NCBI GenBank assembly: GCA_019925095.2
Contig: CM034392.1
Span: 23,533,887 to 23,597,886 of the forward strand
Length of the DNA: 64,000 nt
Direction: 5' to 3'
Source: Dendrolimus kikuchii
Lineage: Eukaryota; Arthropoda; Insecta; Lepidoptera; Lasiocampidae
Below are positions 32,697 through 45,800 of this stretch, one piece after another (position 1 is the first letter of the stretch; each line of letters opens with the position of its first letter). The notes under the pieces are model-generated. The model did not search any database. It was not told the origin of the DNA and worked only from the letters and a program-made list of their open reading frames with translations. Both the position numbers and the translations under genes were made by a program.

Positions 32697-32998
32697 TGTT
32701 ATAATAATAGCCCACAAACGTCCCACTGCTGGGCTCGGGACTCTCACTATATGGAAACGGACAGTATACCCGCCACGCTTCTCCAAGGCAGCTTGGCAGG
32801 TTTGACACATCGCTTATCTCGACGTGCAGGTTTCATAACGATGTTTTCCTTCACCGATGTTAGCGCGTGGTAATTGTAACAATATGCACATTACGTCAGA
32901 AACCTGCCTAAGTGGTGCATGCGTCCCGGCCAGTTTTCGAACCCGCGCCTTTTGAGCTTGGGACGCGTGCGCTAGCCGTTACGCTACCACGACTTATA
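32697..32998 (-). mobile_element. tRNA-derived SINE-A, reverse strand
   Basis: Full-length complement of the family: GCCCACAAACGTCCCACTGC at the left, and at the right the tRNA-like head ending GCCGTTACGCTACCACGAC. Confidence 0.75.
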
Positions 32999-32999
32999 T

Positions 33000-33989
33000 A
33001 AAAAATATATACTTTATTTTACTATAATTATAATACTTTAATATTCCTATTATATCAGTAAGTGAACAAGTAAATTGATGTTGAGAAGAATTAAAAATAA
33101 TAACATCGATATAATGTATTTTGGCCTGAAATTATTGCAGTACGACTAATTTCTTTTCTCGATCGACTAAGACGTGGTAATCATACTGCACGTAGGCAAC
33201 ACAAAATAATCATTAGTTCAGTCCGTTGTTTTAAAATTTAACTCGCCAATTTAATATCGTGTTTTAAATTTTCTTAATTTTTTTTAACCTTGCTAACAAA
33301 TTCGAATAACTTCGAATAACTTGATAAGTAACGCCACAGGTTATGAATACTTGAGTTTGAATTGATTTAAAAAAAATAATCCTTTCCCTTGGGTTGAAGC
33401 TTGATATTCCTTTACAGAAATTGATTCTTACAAGCTACACTTTTGAGTTAGTTTAATGATACAGTATCTAGTTTTTTTTTAAATCAGTCGATTCTACTCT
33501 TGACTAGGGTAATTGATTTTTCCAAAATCAAATAAGACAGTTTTAATTTTAATTAAAATCGGAACTGAGATACCTTTGTATAATTTTCGCTCTATCTTAT
33601 AGTTTCAGGTTTAGCCACAGATACCCACTTGAAAGATTCAAGCAGTAGTATATATGTTAAACTCACAGCATTTATTAGCCAACGGAATACTATAAAACAG
33701 TATGGCTACTCTGCACTTAATGTTATATCAGCTGACCCAAGTTACGTTATGATATTTATTTGGCCACTGTCTTTACCATGCTCATAGATAAACCTTAATA
33801 GAAAAATAAAAATTATCTATTAAAACTAAAAACAATTCGCATCTTACTAATTATGTTTCAATTAATTGCTCTATAAACGTCATCTATCTCAAAATTAAGT
33901 AAGCTATATCATGAAAGTGGCATTTCTTTGATATTACGTATAAACGCTAGATGGCGCTTTTTCCGTTAACAAACCAATTTTGATTGGTT
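33000..33989. other. Intergenic, nothing recognised
   Basis: AT-rich, no coding frames or clear repeats. Confidence 0.35.
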
Positions 33990-34260
33990 TACTACACTGT
34001 TTCCAAGCGTTTATTTTACTTTTGACGTTTGCACGTCTATCAAGTTACATATTTTCTGACAGTAGAGCCCAAATGAAAGAAATGACATAATTGTCATACT
34101 TTATTGTTGTGGGTGACACGTATTAAAACCAATGCTCTGCGAGTCTTGTAACGCACAGCACAGACTATTAAACCATCAACACTATACAGCCTACATAAAT
34201 AATTGAATGTAATCGATTTGATAATAAAAAATGTTCTTCATTAAAGAATAATACCACAAT
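33990..34260 (+). repeat. Repeat E
   Basis: Shares AAGCGTTTATTTTACTTTGA-like sequence, TGACATAATTGTCATACTTT-like sequence and ATTAAACCATCAACACTATA with the complement of 46640-46915. Related ends occur at 35285-35340 and 45985-46080. Confidence 0.55.
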
Positions 34261-34401
34261 TATTAGAAGTGCCGTTTTATTTTGCTTATTTAATATATGT
34301 AAAATATGTTCATTGAAACGTGGGCATATTTATTACACGATATAGTATTTTTAGCAAAACTATATAGATAATATTTTCTTAAGTTTTCGCGACTTGTATA
34401 C

Positions 34402-35193
34402 ATAATAAAACTACGTTTTAACGGTTTTAAGCGCGGTAATTTTATTTGATTTTGGTTTTTCCGACGTTTCGGCCACTTTTCAGTGGCCGTGATCACGGAA
34501 GACAAAGATGTCAAGTGTCAACGAGTATTGTTAAAGTTTTATTTAGCCTACCGCCAACTTATTAATTTTAATTATTTAATTTTTAATTTTGTTTATGGTT
34601 ATTATTTAATCTATGGGAGCCTAATCTAATTTACTATCGCTTCGCAACATGTTATGGCTTGAAGAGAAGAAGCGGCGCAAGAAACTCTTCAGCAAACATG
34701 CCTAGCTCTAATAATTTTATATAATATTAAAATGGGTGGAAGGAAAAATAAAAGTAATTATCAGTCAAGTTGGTTTGTGTTCCGTTGTACGCAGAAAGAG
34801 CTCACTTCTTGAGGTCTGGCAGCTGGTTTTTGCTGGGTTTGGGTCTTAATAGTTTTGATAATTGGATCCCAAACAGGTGGTACTTGCCAACCATCTTCTC
34901 TATTGAAATTTGGGTGCTTTTTGATTTCAATAGCCTCACGCATCATTCTAGGTATGAAACGATTCTCTTTCGCGAGGATTTGTGGGTTATCGAATCTGAT
35001 GTAGTGGTTGGGTTTATCCAGCGTGTGTTCACTGATCGCAGACTTCGTAGACCTTGTGTGTTTCATGTCAGCAATGTGTTCTTTTACTCGTGTTTTTATG
35101 CTCCTCTTTGTTTGCCCAATGTATGAAACGTCGGAAAAACCAAAATCAAATAAAATTACCGCGCTTAAAACCGTTAAAACGTAGTTTTATTAT
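34402..35193 (-). mobile_element. Penelope-like element fragment with GIY-YIG domain
   Basis: Bounded by a perfect 69-nt inverted repeat (34402-34470 and 35125-35193). Between the arms, minus-strand positions 35140-34761 are open and encode SYIGQTKRSIKTRVKEHIAD followed by a conserved Arg/Glu-containing helix (RFIPRMMREAIEIKKH). This is the GIY-YIG endonuclease end of a Penelope-like retroelement. The reverse transcriptase is absent. Inverted terminal repeats are a known feature of this class. Confidence 0.8.
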
Positions 35194-35700
35194 CTATATA
35201 GATAAGTTAAATTGATTAAAATTTATTTATAATTGTAGTCGATTTTTATAACAAATCGAGCCGGTAACACATTAGGACATTACTCATTGATCTCCCATCG
35301 AGCCGTCAAAAGTAAAATAAATGCTTGGAAAGGGTATAAAGGTACAATATTTTGTCTATAGTAAGTCGAACATGTTCGTTGAAAAATGACCATGAAAATT
35401 TTAAAGAAATATATTGAGGAGAAACAGCTATATTATTTTGTTTATATGCTCTTCTCTGTTTAAGGGTGCGAATTAGAAACACTTGTAAGTACATAATTTT
35501 TCATTTTCCATGAAAATAAAAATATTTCACTATAAATAAAACATAAACTTTAGCAATTGCTAAATATTGCACAAAGGTATAATATTTATAACATTATATC
35601 GTAATAAATTTAAAATTCACAATAACCTATACAAAAAAAAAGAAATACTACAACAGCAATAATTCTCATATCATGAAAGCGTAACATTCATCGTCACCAT
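35194..35700. other. Intergenic, mostly unrecognised
   Basis: Contains a piece of repeat E near 35285-35340. No gene seen. Confidence 0.4.
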
Positions 35701-35706
35701 GAGAAA

Positions 35707-36275
35707 GGCTACGTTCCATTAGGGACTCACAACGACCACGTTCACGACCGCGATTTTACTCGTTCCACTTGCTTGCCAGCGTTACAATCGTAAACCCAAG
35801 TGGAACGGCCATTCGACCGACCTCTTGACATGGGTCGTTGTGAGCGGTGTGTGATCGAAAACGATGACGTCATTAGTGACGTTTTCACCACGACCACAAC
35901 GATCGCGGTCGCCTTGTGGAACGGCTAATTGAGCATTTTGGGAGTTGTGAGCTACTTTTTTTTTTGTTTTGAGGCGAGGGAAAATGCTTAACCGATTTAC
36001 GCACAAACTGGGTCGTTGCTAGGGGAACGACACGCGTCAGTCGGGGGCGATAACACTGCAGCAATAGTATGCTCTTGGCAGTGCCCCGTCCGCGATCGAC
36101 GTCACAGAATAGTGTGGAAGACTCCGAGCGTTGCTGCACGGGCGAGCAACCCCAATACCCACTAAAAACCCCCTCCTCCCCGACGACCCTGCGCTTTTGT
36201 TTGTGTTGGAAAGGCTGAGATTTAGAACATAGTTACGCCCAGCCGAGCGTTGTGAGCTACTAATGGAACGCCCTG
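35707..36275. mobile_element. MITE-1 copy carrying a retroposed insertion
   Basis: Termini GGCTACGTTCCATTAGGGAC and, on the complement, CAGGGCGTTCCATTAGTAGC. The element is split by the insert at 35957-36248. Confidence 0.75.
35957..36248 (-). mobile_element. Retroposed GC-rich fragment inside MITE-1
   Basis: Flanked by a 13-bp duplication GTTGTGAGCTACT (35944-35956 and 36249-36261). On the minus strand it ends in a poly(A) run, as expected for LINE-driven insertion. The body is GC-rich with TTTTTAGTGGGTATTGGGG, resembling R1-type LINE 3' UTRs. That source is a guess. Confidence 0.7.
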
Positions 36276-36895
36276 CAAGTGTTCATAACTTAAACATTTC
36301 AATTTTTCTGATAATTGGCAGGTTTCTCTACAGTACTATCCATTATTTTTTTTAAATTTGATATAAACCCCATAAAAGTGATCTCAATATTTCACAAATA
36401 TTATAAGATAACAGTTTGGCTAACGAAAGTAGACAGTAGATACTCGAATTATTCACAAACTTTTTACATGGCAATACTAATACCAATGTCAATGTCACTG
36501 TACTAAAACCTCTTGGTTATCATTGTTGTTATTTTGGTCTAATTTTAGCATCTACGAGCGACAATTAAAAGTGAAGTAACGTAAATTATTGTTTTGTATG
36601 ATTCTCAAATTCATAGGAAAGATAATGAATTTAAAGAAAAAAAGATTGTTTATATATCGTACTCTACAATAATTCTGGGTTGCCATGTATCTAATTTTAT
36701 TTGCCAGACTCTAGTATTATTTAAACTTTGCTATATCTTGCTATGCATTCTGTTACTTTACTATTGATTGAAAAACATTACTCATATGGAGTTTATGGCA
36801 AATAACCAATAGTAAGGCCTAAAGCAAATGAATGGATAGAAGAATATATTAACCTGGCTCACATTATAAAAACCAAATCAATCGATATGAACATA
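36276..36895. other. Intergenic 3' flank of the TPRG1L-like gene
   Basis: AT-rich. No polyadenylation site is assigned with confidence. Confidence 0.35.
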
Positions 36896-39800
36896 TTAGA
36901 AGCTAAACTTCCCTCTAACCTTAAAGAATCCCATACTTGTCTTGTTATGTAACAGAGATGTCACACCGACGTAACTCTGTATGACTATTGGTGAATGATG
37001 TATGCAACAGGCGGACGAAGGCATAGATTCTACTGCCCTTTGAAGCTTCTGTGCCAAGATTTCCATGTCGTATGTTGATCTTTCTTCTATTCCACCATCT
37101 GGAAATATACAATACATATTTAAGCGGGTGCGAGCATTTTTAGTTTGGCAAGCTATCATAGGCGTGTTTAAAAATGAATGTAATTTGATGAAGTTAGGGA
37201 GGCCACTTTTTAAAAAGCTCCAGCTGCTAACTGTGCCCTGTATGTATAGTGTAAACTATGTAACGTCACTCGATTTAACGACGAACTTCATTAAGCGTCG
37301 AAACCACTTGGCTTTGGCTGGTTTAGTTTGTCTTCTATACAATGATACACTCACTATATATACACTATACACAGTCTGGCCATAAATACTGTTACAATTA
37401 AAAAGAAACAAAATATTACATTTGAATTTGGAATCTGTCATTTTTATATGATTGTTCATTGTGTTTTCTCATTTAGACGCTAGTACATTGTACAACATTT
37501 TGCGATATTAAAATGGAGTGGGGCGATAAAGAGACCCGAATCGCTGTGATTGCATTACACAAAGTAGGTATAGATCAAATGCAATTTTTAAAACTCTCCA
37601 TACGCTTGGTATTAGTCAAATGTTTGTGTACCGGGCTATTAAAAGGTACAATGAGACCTCCTCTATTTGTGACAGAAAAAGATCTTGCCGTCCACGTAGT
37701 GTTCGTACGAAAAAGGTGGTCAAATCAGTAAGGAAAAGAATTCAAATAAATCCTATCCGAAAGCAAAATATTTTATCTCGGGAGATGAATATATCACCTA
37801 GAACCATGTCGCGTATTTTAAAAGATGACTTAGGACTTGCAGCCTATAAGAGACGCACTGGTCATTTCTTAACTCATAATTTAAAAAAGAATAGGGTGGT
37901 AAAATCGAAACAACTACTGAAGCGGTACTCAATGGGAGGTCACAGAAAAATTTTGTTTACGGATGAGAATTTTTTTACAATTGAGCAACATTTTAACAAA
38001 CAAAATGACCGTATTTATGCTCAGTTCTAAAGAAGTTTCTTAATTAGTCGACAGAGTGCAACGTGAACATTATCCGTCTTCAGTGATGGTTTGGTGGGGT
38101 GTTAGCTAGAAGGAATGACTGAGCCATATTTTTGTGAAAAAGGTATCAAAACATCAGCACAATTGTATCAAGATACCATTCTTGAGAAGGTAGTTAAGCC
38201 CCTTAACAACACCATGTTCAATAACCAGGAATGGTCCTTCCAGCAAGACTCGGCGCCGGGCCATAAAGCTCGGTCCACGCAGTCTTTGTTGGAAACGAAC
38301 GTTTCGGACTTCATCAGAGCTGAAGACTGGCCGTCGTCTAGTCCCGATCTTAATCCGCTGGATTATGATTTATGGTCAGTTTTAGAGAGTACGGCTTGGT
38401 CTAAACGCCATGCATTGTTTTAGAGTCCCTAAAACAATCCATACGATTGGCAGTAAGAATTTTCCCATGGAAAGAGTGCGTGCTTCTATTGATAATTGGC
38501 CTCAACGTTTAAAGGACTGTATTGCAGCCAATGGAGACCACTTTGAATAAGCTTTTTATATTTTAAATTGTTTTATATTTATGTATTAAACTAACACACT
38601 GTAAAACTTATAAGTGTTATTTGCAATAGAAAAAAATGTTACAATATTTATGGCAAGACTAGGTATAGCATTACACCCACTCTCAAGAAGGACAACAATT
38701 AAGATATCAAAAGTACCTTTTAAGATTAAAATTAGTAAAAACTGCGCAGCTTTGTACGTTCTTTTATCGCTTTACTATCCTAGCCCATAATAAACTCGAC
38801 TGTCGGTATCATGCATACCGAAATTTCTAAGTACTTCCTTTATCACCAAGATGCCTTAATATCGCAAGATATGAATAAAATAAGTAAAAAAGACAACAAA
38901 ATTACTGGTGCAGCAAAAATAACAGACATCTCTCGATTTAACGACAACTCTCTATAACGCCATAAACTGCACAGTCCCTTCAGTGTCGTTAAATAGAGTT
39001 TACACTGTATATCAAACAAGTTGCAATATTTGTAAAAGAGAATCCCGAATTGTTCCCTAGACATCACGAACTGCAGACACGGCAAATTAGGGTGAAAACA
39101 GACAATAGATTATTGTTTCCTACCTGCAAATTGCCACTACAAAAATCAAATTACATGTCCCTAAAGATTTTTAACAAACTTTCCAAAGGTTTTAAAAAAC
39201 TGCCCACAAATATATTCAAACAGACTACACAAATGGCGGTTGGAAAAATGTTTTTACTCCGTAAATGAATTTTTAGGGTAATTTATTGACAAAATTCATA
39301 TGATTCACATCAATGTATTTTTTTTTTGTTAAGTTTGTAATCATTGTGTATTTCTTTTTAATAATCTTAAGTAATATTTGCAAGTCACATAGGCAAAACA
39401 TGTGAGTCTTGTATTCTTGTCACCTGAAATTTTTAAGCAAATAAATGAATTTGAATAAAAGCGGGAATTTCAAGCGTGGTTGCCAGGCTAACACTTTCAT
39501 ACATTACATACTATACTCTTCTCTCTCTGACTATAGTAATGTGTATATGTCTATCTTCCTCCCCCCCAACACGGTGGACGCGGGACATGCAGCGGCGTCG
39601 GAGCGATTGCGAGACTTTGGCTACATTCCATTAGGGACTCACAACGATCGCTTGCTTGCCGGCGTTACAATCGTAAAGACAAGTGAAAGGGCTATTCGAC
39701 CAACCTCTTGACATGGGTCGGTGTGAGCGTTGTATGATCGAAAACGATGACGTCATTAGTGACGTTTTCGCCACGATCACAGCGACCGCGGTTACCTTGT

Positions 39801-42800
39801 GGAACGGCTAACTGAGCATTTTGGGCGTTGTGAGCTACTAATGGAACGCCCTGTTTGTTTACAAACCATGATATTGTGAACTTCATATGAACATATAGAA
39901 AAGGACAATATCAAAGGCCGGCCCAATGAACTATTTATTCTACTTATATTTATGTGATTGTGTGTGTGAAGTGCTAGCGCGGATGTAATATGCAGGGCGT
40001 TCCATTTGTAGCTCACAACGCCCAAAATGCTCAGTTAGCCGTTCCACAAGGCGACCGCGGTCGTTGTGGTCGTGGCGAAAACGTCACTAATGACGTCGTC
40101 ATTTTCGATCACACAACGCTCACAATGACCCATGTCAATAAGCGGGTCGAATAGCCGTTCCACTTGGGTTTACGATTGTAACGCGGGCAAGCAAGTGGAA
40201 CGGGATAAATCGCGGTCGTGAGCGTGGTCGTTGTGAGTCCCTAATGGAACGTAGCCATGGTCGACGTGTTATGTAAGTTATAAGTATACATATTTTTTTA
40301 CTGTTTTACTATTTGCTAAAAATCAAGCAGCGGTTATCATTCGGATGCCCGGAGTCATTCTTAAAGTATTATTTGGTAATTCGAGCACACATCTGGTTAT
40401 CAGATTGGTGAAGGTCGACCCGCAGCGTCTCCCCTACTATACCTTTATGCCAATATATAGGATGTGAAGCGAAGGTAAGAAACGGTACATCTTGGCTGAA
40501 AGGATTCCAAACTGTTTTCAAGGGTAGGGGTTCTCCTTTGTTCCACATGAGTCTCACGCCGCGTAGGTTACGTTCTCTGAAATTTAAAATTATTTATTTA
40601 TATTACATACTAGTATTTTCCCGCGACCTTGTCCACGTTGGACAGGTGACAAAGATTACAGTTATTTTTGCTAAATACAAGTTATCTTCAGCAGGCTAAT
40701 GGATCTTTAATTGTATGGAAATACATGAATCTCAAAAAATCCCGTAAAATCTTGAACTAAGGAATGTTACCCAAGGCATACATTACAATTACAATTGTTT
40801 CACTGAAGGTTTTAACGATCTGTGAAAATTTCGCATCGGAATCCAATTTTTTCGACGTGGCCACTTTAAAACTCTCCCAAGAAATTTCTCGTACGACTCT
40901 CGTGGTATAAAGTGCCGCAGACTTTAAGTCCGGGAATCTACTATCGATCAGCGAAAACCGTATCGAGATCAGCCCAGTAGTTTTTATGTTAATCCCGGAC
41001 AAACAGACAAGCACAAAAAATGTAAGACACAAAAGACTACACTTACAATTTTGTAATAATATAGATAATAAATACTGTATACTATAGTATAATAATAAAA
41101 TAAAAAAGCTGTCAAGTGCATGTCACGCTACGATAAACGAAATGGTTTATCAAAGGTGACCAACATCCACTGTTGCCATCATTTGGCTACACGCCTATCC
41201 ATGTAGGAAAGAAGAAAGAATAATAAATTGTATTATTTATTTGCCCTTCTTAAAATACTAGAGTTTGCCCCGCTACTGTGCCCCGTATCTAATTCTAGGC
41301 AGTAGCTTTATTTTACTTATACAAGAACATAAATTACTTTTTTTACATACAACAATTAACAAACAAACTGAGTCCATATATTCTAAAGAACTGCCCAGCA
41401 AAACATAGAGATAAGTCGAAGCCAACCTGATTTGAGAAATAATACAATGAATGACTTGTTTTCTATGACAACGTAGGTATTTGTTGGTGCATTGAAAAAA
41501 CGCGATTGCAACGCCATCTATTTAGCTAACCTATCTATTTTATGGAAAAGACATAATTTATCGGGATAAAATGTATCCTAATTTACACCCTGGGATATGA
41601 GCTAGCTATGTGTCGAGTTTCAATTAAATCTGTTTAGTTGTTTTCACGTTATGCTCTACCACACAGACAAACAGATAAAAATTCTAAAGATTGTATTTTC
41701 GGAATGTCCTGGTCCGAATTATCCGACCTGATTTTTTCAGTTTTAAACGCATTGTACGATCTCGAACCATTTACAGATTTATTATGGTATAGATAGTGGA
41801 TAGCTCTTATCTCAAAACACTGCTCAATTAATCTTGTTTAGACTTATTACAGTTCAAAATATTTTTTAGCAAATTAGTTTAAAAGTTGGTGATTCAGAAT
41901 TATATATACGAGTATCTTAACCGAAGAAATACATTCAGTAAACTTTTAGAAATTTAACTTCACCCTTGTCATATACTACTGATTTAACATGTTAGCAATA
42001 TAAGTATATTGCTTAACCTAAAAATTAATTATGTTAAAATATAATAAATAATACTAGTTGACTAGTTTTAATTTGTTTGTGGACTAAGTGTAATAGCTAC
42101 TTATATCAGCTGGAGAAAATTGAGCAGTAACTGATTTTGAATGAAAAGCCAACTACTTTGCAAACAGTTGTTGTTAACTACAAGCAGCCAAAGTTTAAGC
42201 AGGCGATTGTCTACCATAGAAAATAATCCTAATTCACTAAAATAAAAATAAAAAACCAATTAATTCAAATTGTACTTAAACACCATAAAAAGTACATTTC
42301 CTAAGCATTTTTTTAGCTAGCAGTTATACACCACATATATTATAAAATTTGAGACTCTAAAGCCCATATTCTGGATTGATACTAATACGCAAGCCACACG
42401 TAAAACAATGACGGTCTTATTTACAGAGAGTTACAGTACGTTTGAACGCTTCTTTAAGTACCATAAAGAAGCGTTCAGAAGTTTTAGTACTTAGTGGTTA
42501 AAATTTGACAATAGCCATGAGGAGTTCATGTCAACTTCTAAGTAGTACAGTAAGTTTGAACGCTTCTTTAAGAACCATAAAGAAGCGTTCAGAAGCCTTA
42601 CAACTTAGTAGTTAAAATTTGACATTAGCCATGAGGAGTTCATGTCAACTTGTAAGTAGTACAGTAAGTTTGAACGCTTCTTTAAGAACCATAAAGAAGC
42701 GTTCAGAAGCCTTAGTACTTGGTGGTTAAAATTTGACATTAGCCATGAGGAGTTCATGTCAACTTCTAAGTAGTACAGTAAGTTTGAACGCTTCTTTAAG

Positions 42801-45800
42801 AACCATAAAGAAGCGTTCAAAAGCCTTAGTACTTGGTGGTTAAAATTTGACATTAGCCTCGAGGAGTTCATGTCAAGTTCTAAGTAGTACAGTAAGTTTG
42901 AACGCTTCTTTAAGATCCATAAAGAAGCGTTCAAAAGCCTTAGTACTTAGTGGTTAAAATTTGACATTAGCCATAAGGAGTTCATGTCAACTTCTAAATA
43001 GTAGTAGTAACACAAATGAATGTATAGTATGATTTAGAAACCCAGTATAAGTGGTGCATACAATTCTGACTAGACCTTAAGTGTTAGAAATGTGCTGCCG
43101 CTCTCTAAATGGAGACTGGAGCCTGGCTACTAATGCCGGAACACAACTCAAGGTTGTTATGGCGGCATACTCTAATACAGACCACGGGTGGTAGCAGAGG
43201 CGTAGCTACCACCGTATCAGCCGTATCAATGATACGGGGCTACAGGGTCAGGCTACAGGGGCCCCAAAAGTGTGTAAGCAAAAATTCCTAAAATGTTATC
43301 CACACCACAATCTTTTATAGATTAACATTTTTGAGAATAACTGATGGGCCAACAGGAACGACTATCAGATTTGTTTTTATTGTCTATAGAGGCAGAAAAT
43401 CTAGAAAAACTTAAATCGTCTTCAGCTACAGATGATTTGATAAATTAGCTTGCCGAAATTGATTGATTTAAATTCTTTGTCTAACTTAGCTCCTAGGAGT
43501 ATTAAGTATAAGTAATAACTTACAATCAATACATAATTATTTTAATTCAATTCGAGCATTTTTTGTTTCTTTTATAAAAAACTTTACCCTTCCTTTGGAC
43601 CCCCAAAACATTTTGATACAGGGCCCATCTAAGGCAAGCTACACCACTGGGTGGTAGACATCAAGACCGGCAAATACTCTACCAGCAGGCTATCGGTTGT
43701 TTTGTTGCCTCTTACGACAGGCCGCCCGGCCGCAGGAGATTGTAATTTCTCCGTTCCTGCACGGATAGAAGTGTGTCACCAAGTAAGCTACCATAGCAAC
43801 AATATAAGAGAATATAAAAAGCGACACAAACAAGCTAGCTCTGCAGCATTTCATGTAAAACAACGCGTCTACCGCAACTCAAATGTACCTAGGTTCAAAA
43901 TACTTGGGATCGAACAGTTTTGCGTCGCCGGCGCCGTCGCCCACGGCCTCCGGACTGGGCCGCCGGCACAGGCGGTCGATCACGCAGTCCTTTACCACCG
44001 TCGACACTCCGGTCGCTATCCCGTTAATCCGGCTGCCAGACGGCATCAAGTTTGTTTACAACGTCCAAACAAAATTTTTTACTTAACTTATTTATTGGAT
44101 TAATATTAAACAAACATGGCATTAGTGTTACCTCAATGATGGAAGATATAATGTGGAATAATTTATTGTACAAATTAAAGGAAAATCTTTTGAGCACATT
44201 AACACCAAAGACACATTTTCGAAGTGAGACCTGAATATAAAACATGCACTTCACCTATATTTTTTTAAATGTATATTATGAACAACTCTACGGACTCGAG
44301 TTCCGTACCCTTTTTTACAAGTTCATTTCTAGATTTAATTTTTTGAATTTAACACGCTTATTAGTTATTTTGGTTCTTGTGTGTGACATTGATTTATTGA
44401 TTTTTGTGTTGAGGTGTATGTATGTTACGAATAACTTATCATATTAATTTATTCTAATTTTAGTACTAAACTTATACTAATGTAGAGTATCTGTTACATG
44501 CTAGTGTTCTGAGGAAGTGCATGAGCAGTGTGGGCTTATATATAGTCCTATCTAGTGCCATGTGTGTTGTTTTTTTCTTTTCTGTGCCTGGGTTATTAAT
44601 GCGCGTTGGTTTCAGTATAAGTTTTGTTGTTAGTTATGTGTTTGTGACTTTGTGTGGTGTTATAATTTATTGTTTAATTGCTGTGACATGAAAAATTTTC
44701 AATTGGTGTTAATGATGATGGATGGTTTAGGAGGGGGATTATTGGCCCTCCATTAGGCGTTGGACCACCGTCTTGTCTCTCATGCGTATCGCACTTCACC
44801 TATTATAGAGAATCATTTAGTTCAGCACCTGTTCTAAAATGGCTAAACTCCGCTAAACACGAGACAGTCTTTCCTTAGATCCTATAAACATATGTTACCT
44901 TTATGAGTCTTTCTCTGTAAATGCTTTGCACTCAATAAGATTTTTTTTATGTTTGTACAATATACTATTCAAAATGTTATTAATATTATAATTGAAATCA
45001 CAGCATAATAACCACCAAAGTGATTAAATCCCAGCACCTGGATATTTATAGCAACATTCACAGTGCACACCCTCAACAAAACAAACATACATACACTCCA
45101 GTAACAGACCTAAAGCTGGGTATCTACTATGTTTGCGCACCAACTGTGCTCCGCGCATCTGTAACTGCTCTGATAGAGATAGTACTCACATCTCCACAAA
45201 AAACACGCACGAACAGACTGAGTTCCTCTTTGTTTTCGCATAAAAACCACCACTTGTATGTTGCGGGAGTATGAACATATCCACTATGTGTAGCAGTTGC
45301 AGGAGCGTAAAGCGCAAGAGATTTGCAAAATTAGTGTATACCCAGCTTAATAAACCACAAAGTCACAATGCATCACCTTAAGCCGTGTACTCACATGCGA
45401 GCCACAACTATTGCAGTTACTGTGAGCAAAAATCATAGTGTACTCGGCGCGCTCGCAGCGAACCAACTAAGCAGACTTATGCGGTGTACACATTAGAACA
45501 CGTTATTCTATCCACTCAGTTACTGTTACGGCATGCAGATGAGTACGGGGCTTTAATGTATGCATTCACTGGTACTCAATCAGACAGGAATATCAAATTT
45601 GATAAAATATATGTTACATTATCTTTAAAAATTGGTTTTAGACAAAAATATTTAATAAACGAAAGTTAAGTTAAGAACTCAATTATACAATTTTTTAAAG
45701 AATGAAACGGATGATGGTTAGATAACAAAACTATCATAAGATTGCTGTGTTTTAATCATGTGAATTATTTTAATCACTTACGGTACTAACGAAGAAGGTG

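Noticed and set aside
35957..36248. Possible rRNA or snRNA gene from its GC content
   Set aside because: Flanking 13-bp duplication and poly(A) run mark a retroposed copy; no rRNA or snRNA signature recognised.
40369..40442. Extension of TPRG1L exon 5 to a local TAA
   Set aside because: Splicing at 40443 to 37098 joins in phase and gives the conserved family C-terminus (SYVG...RGKFSF).
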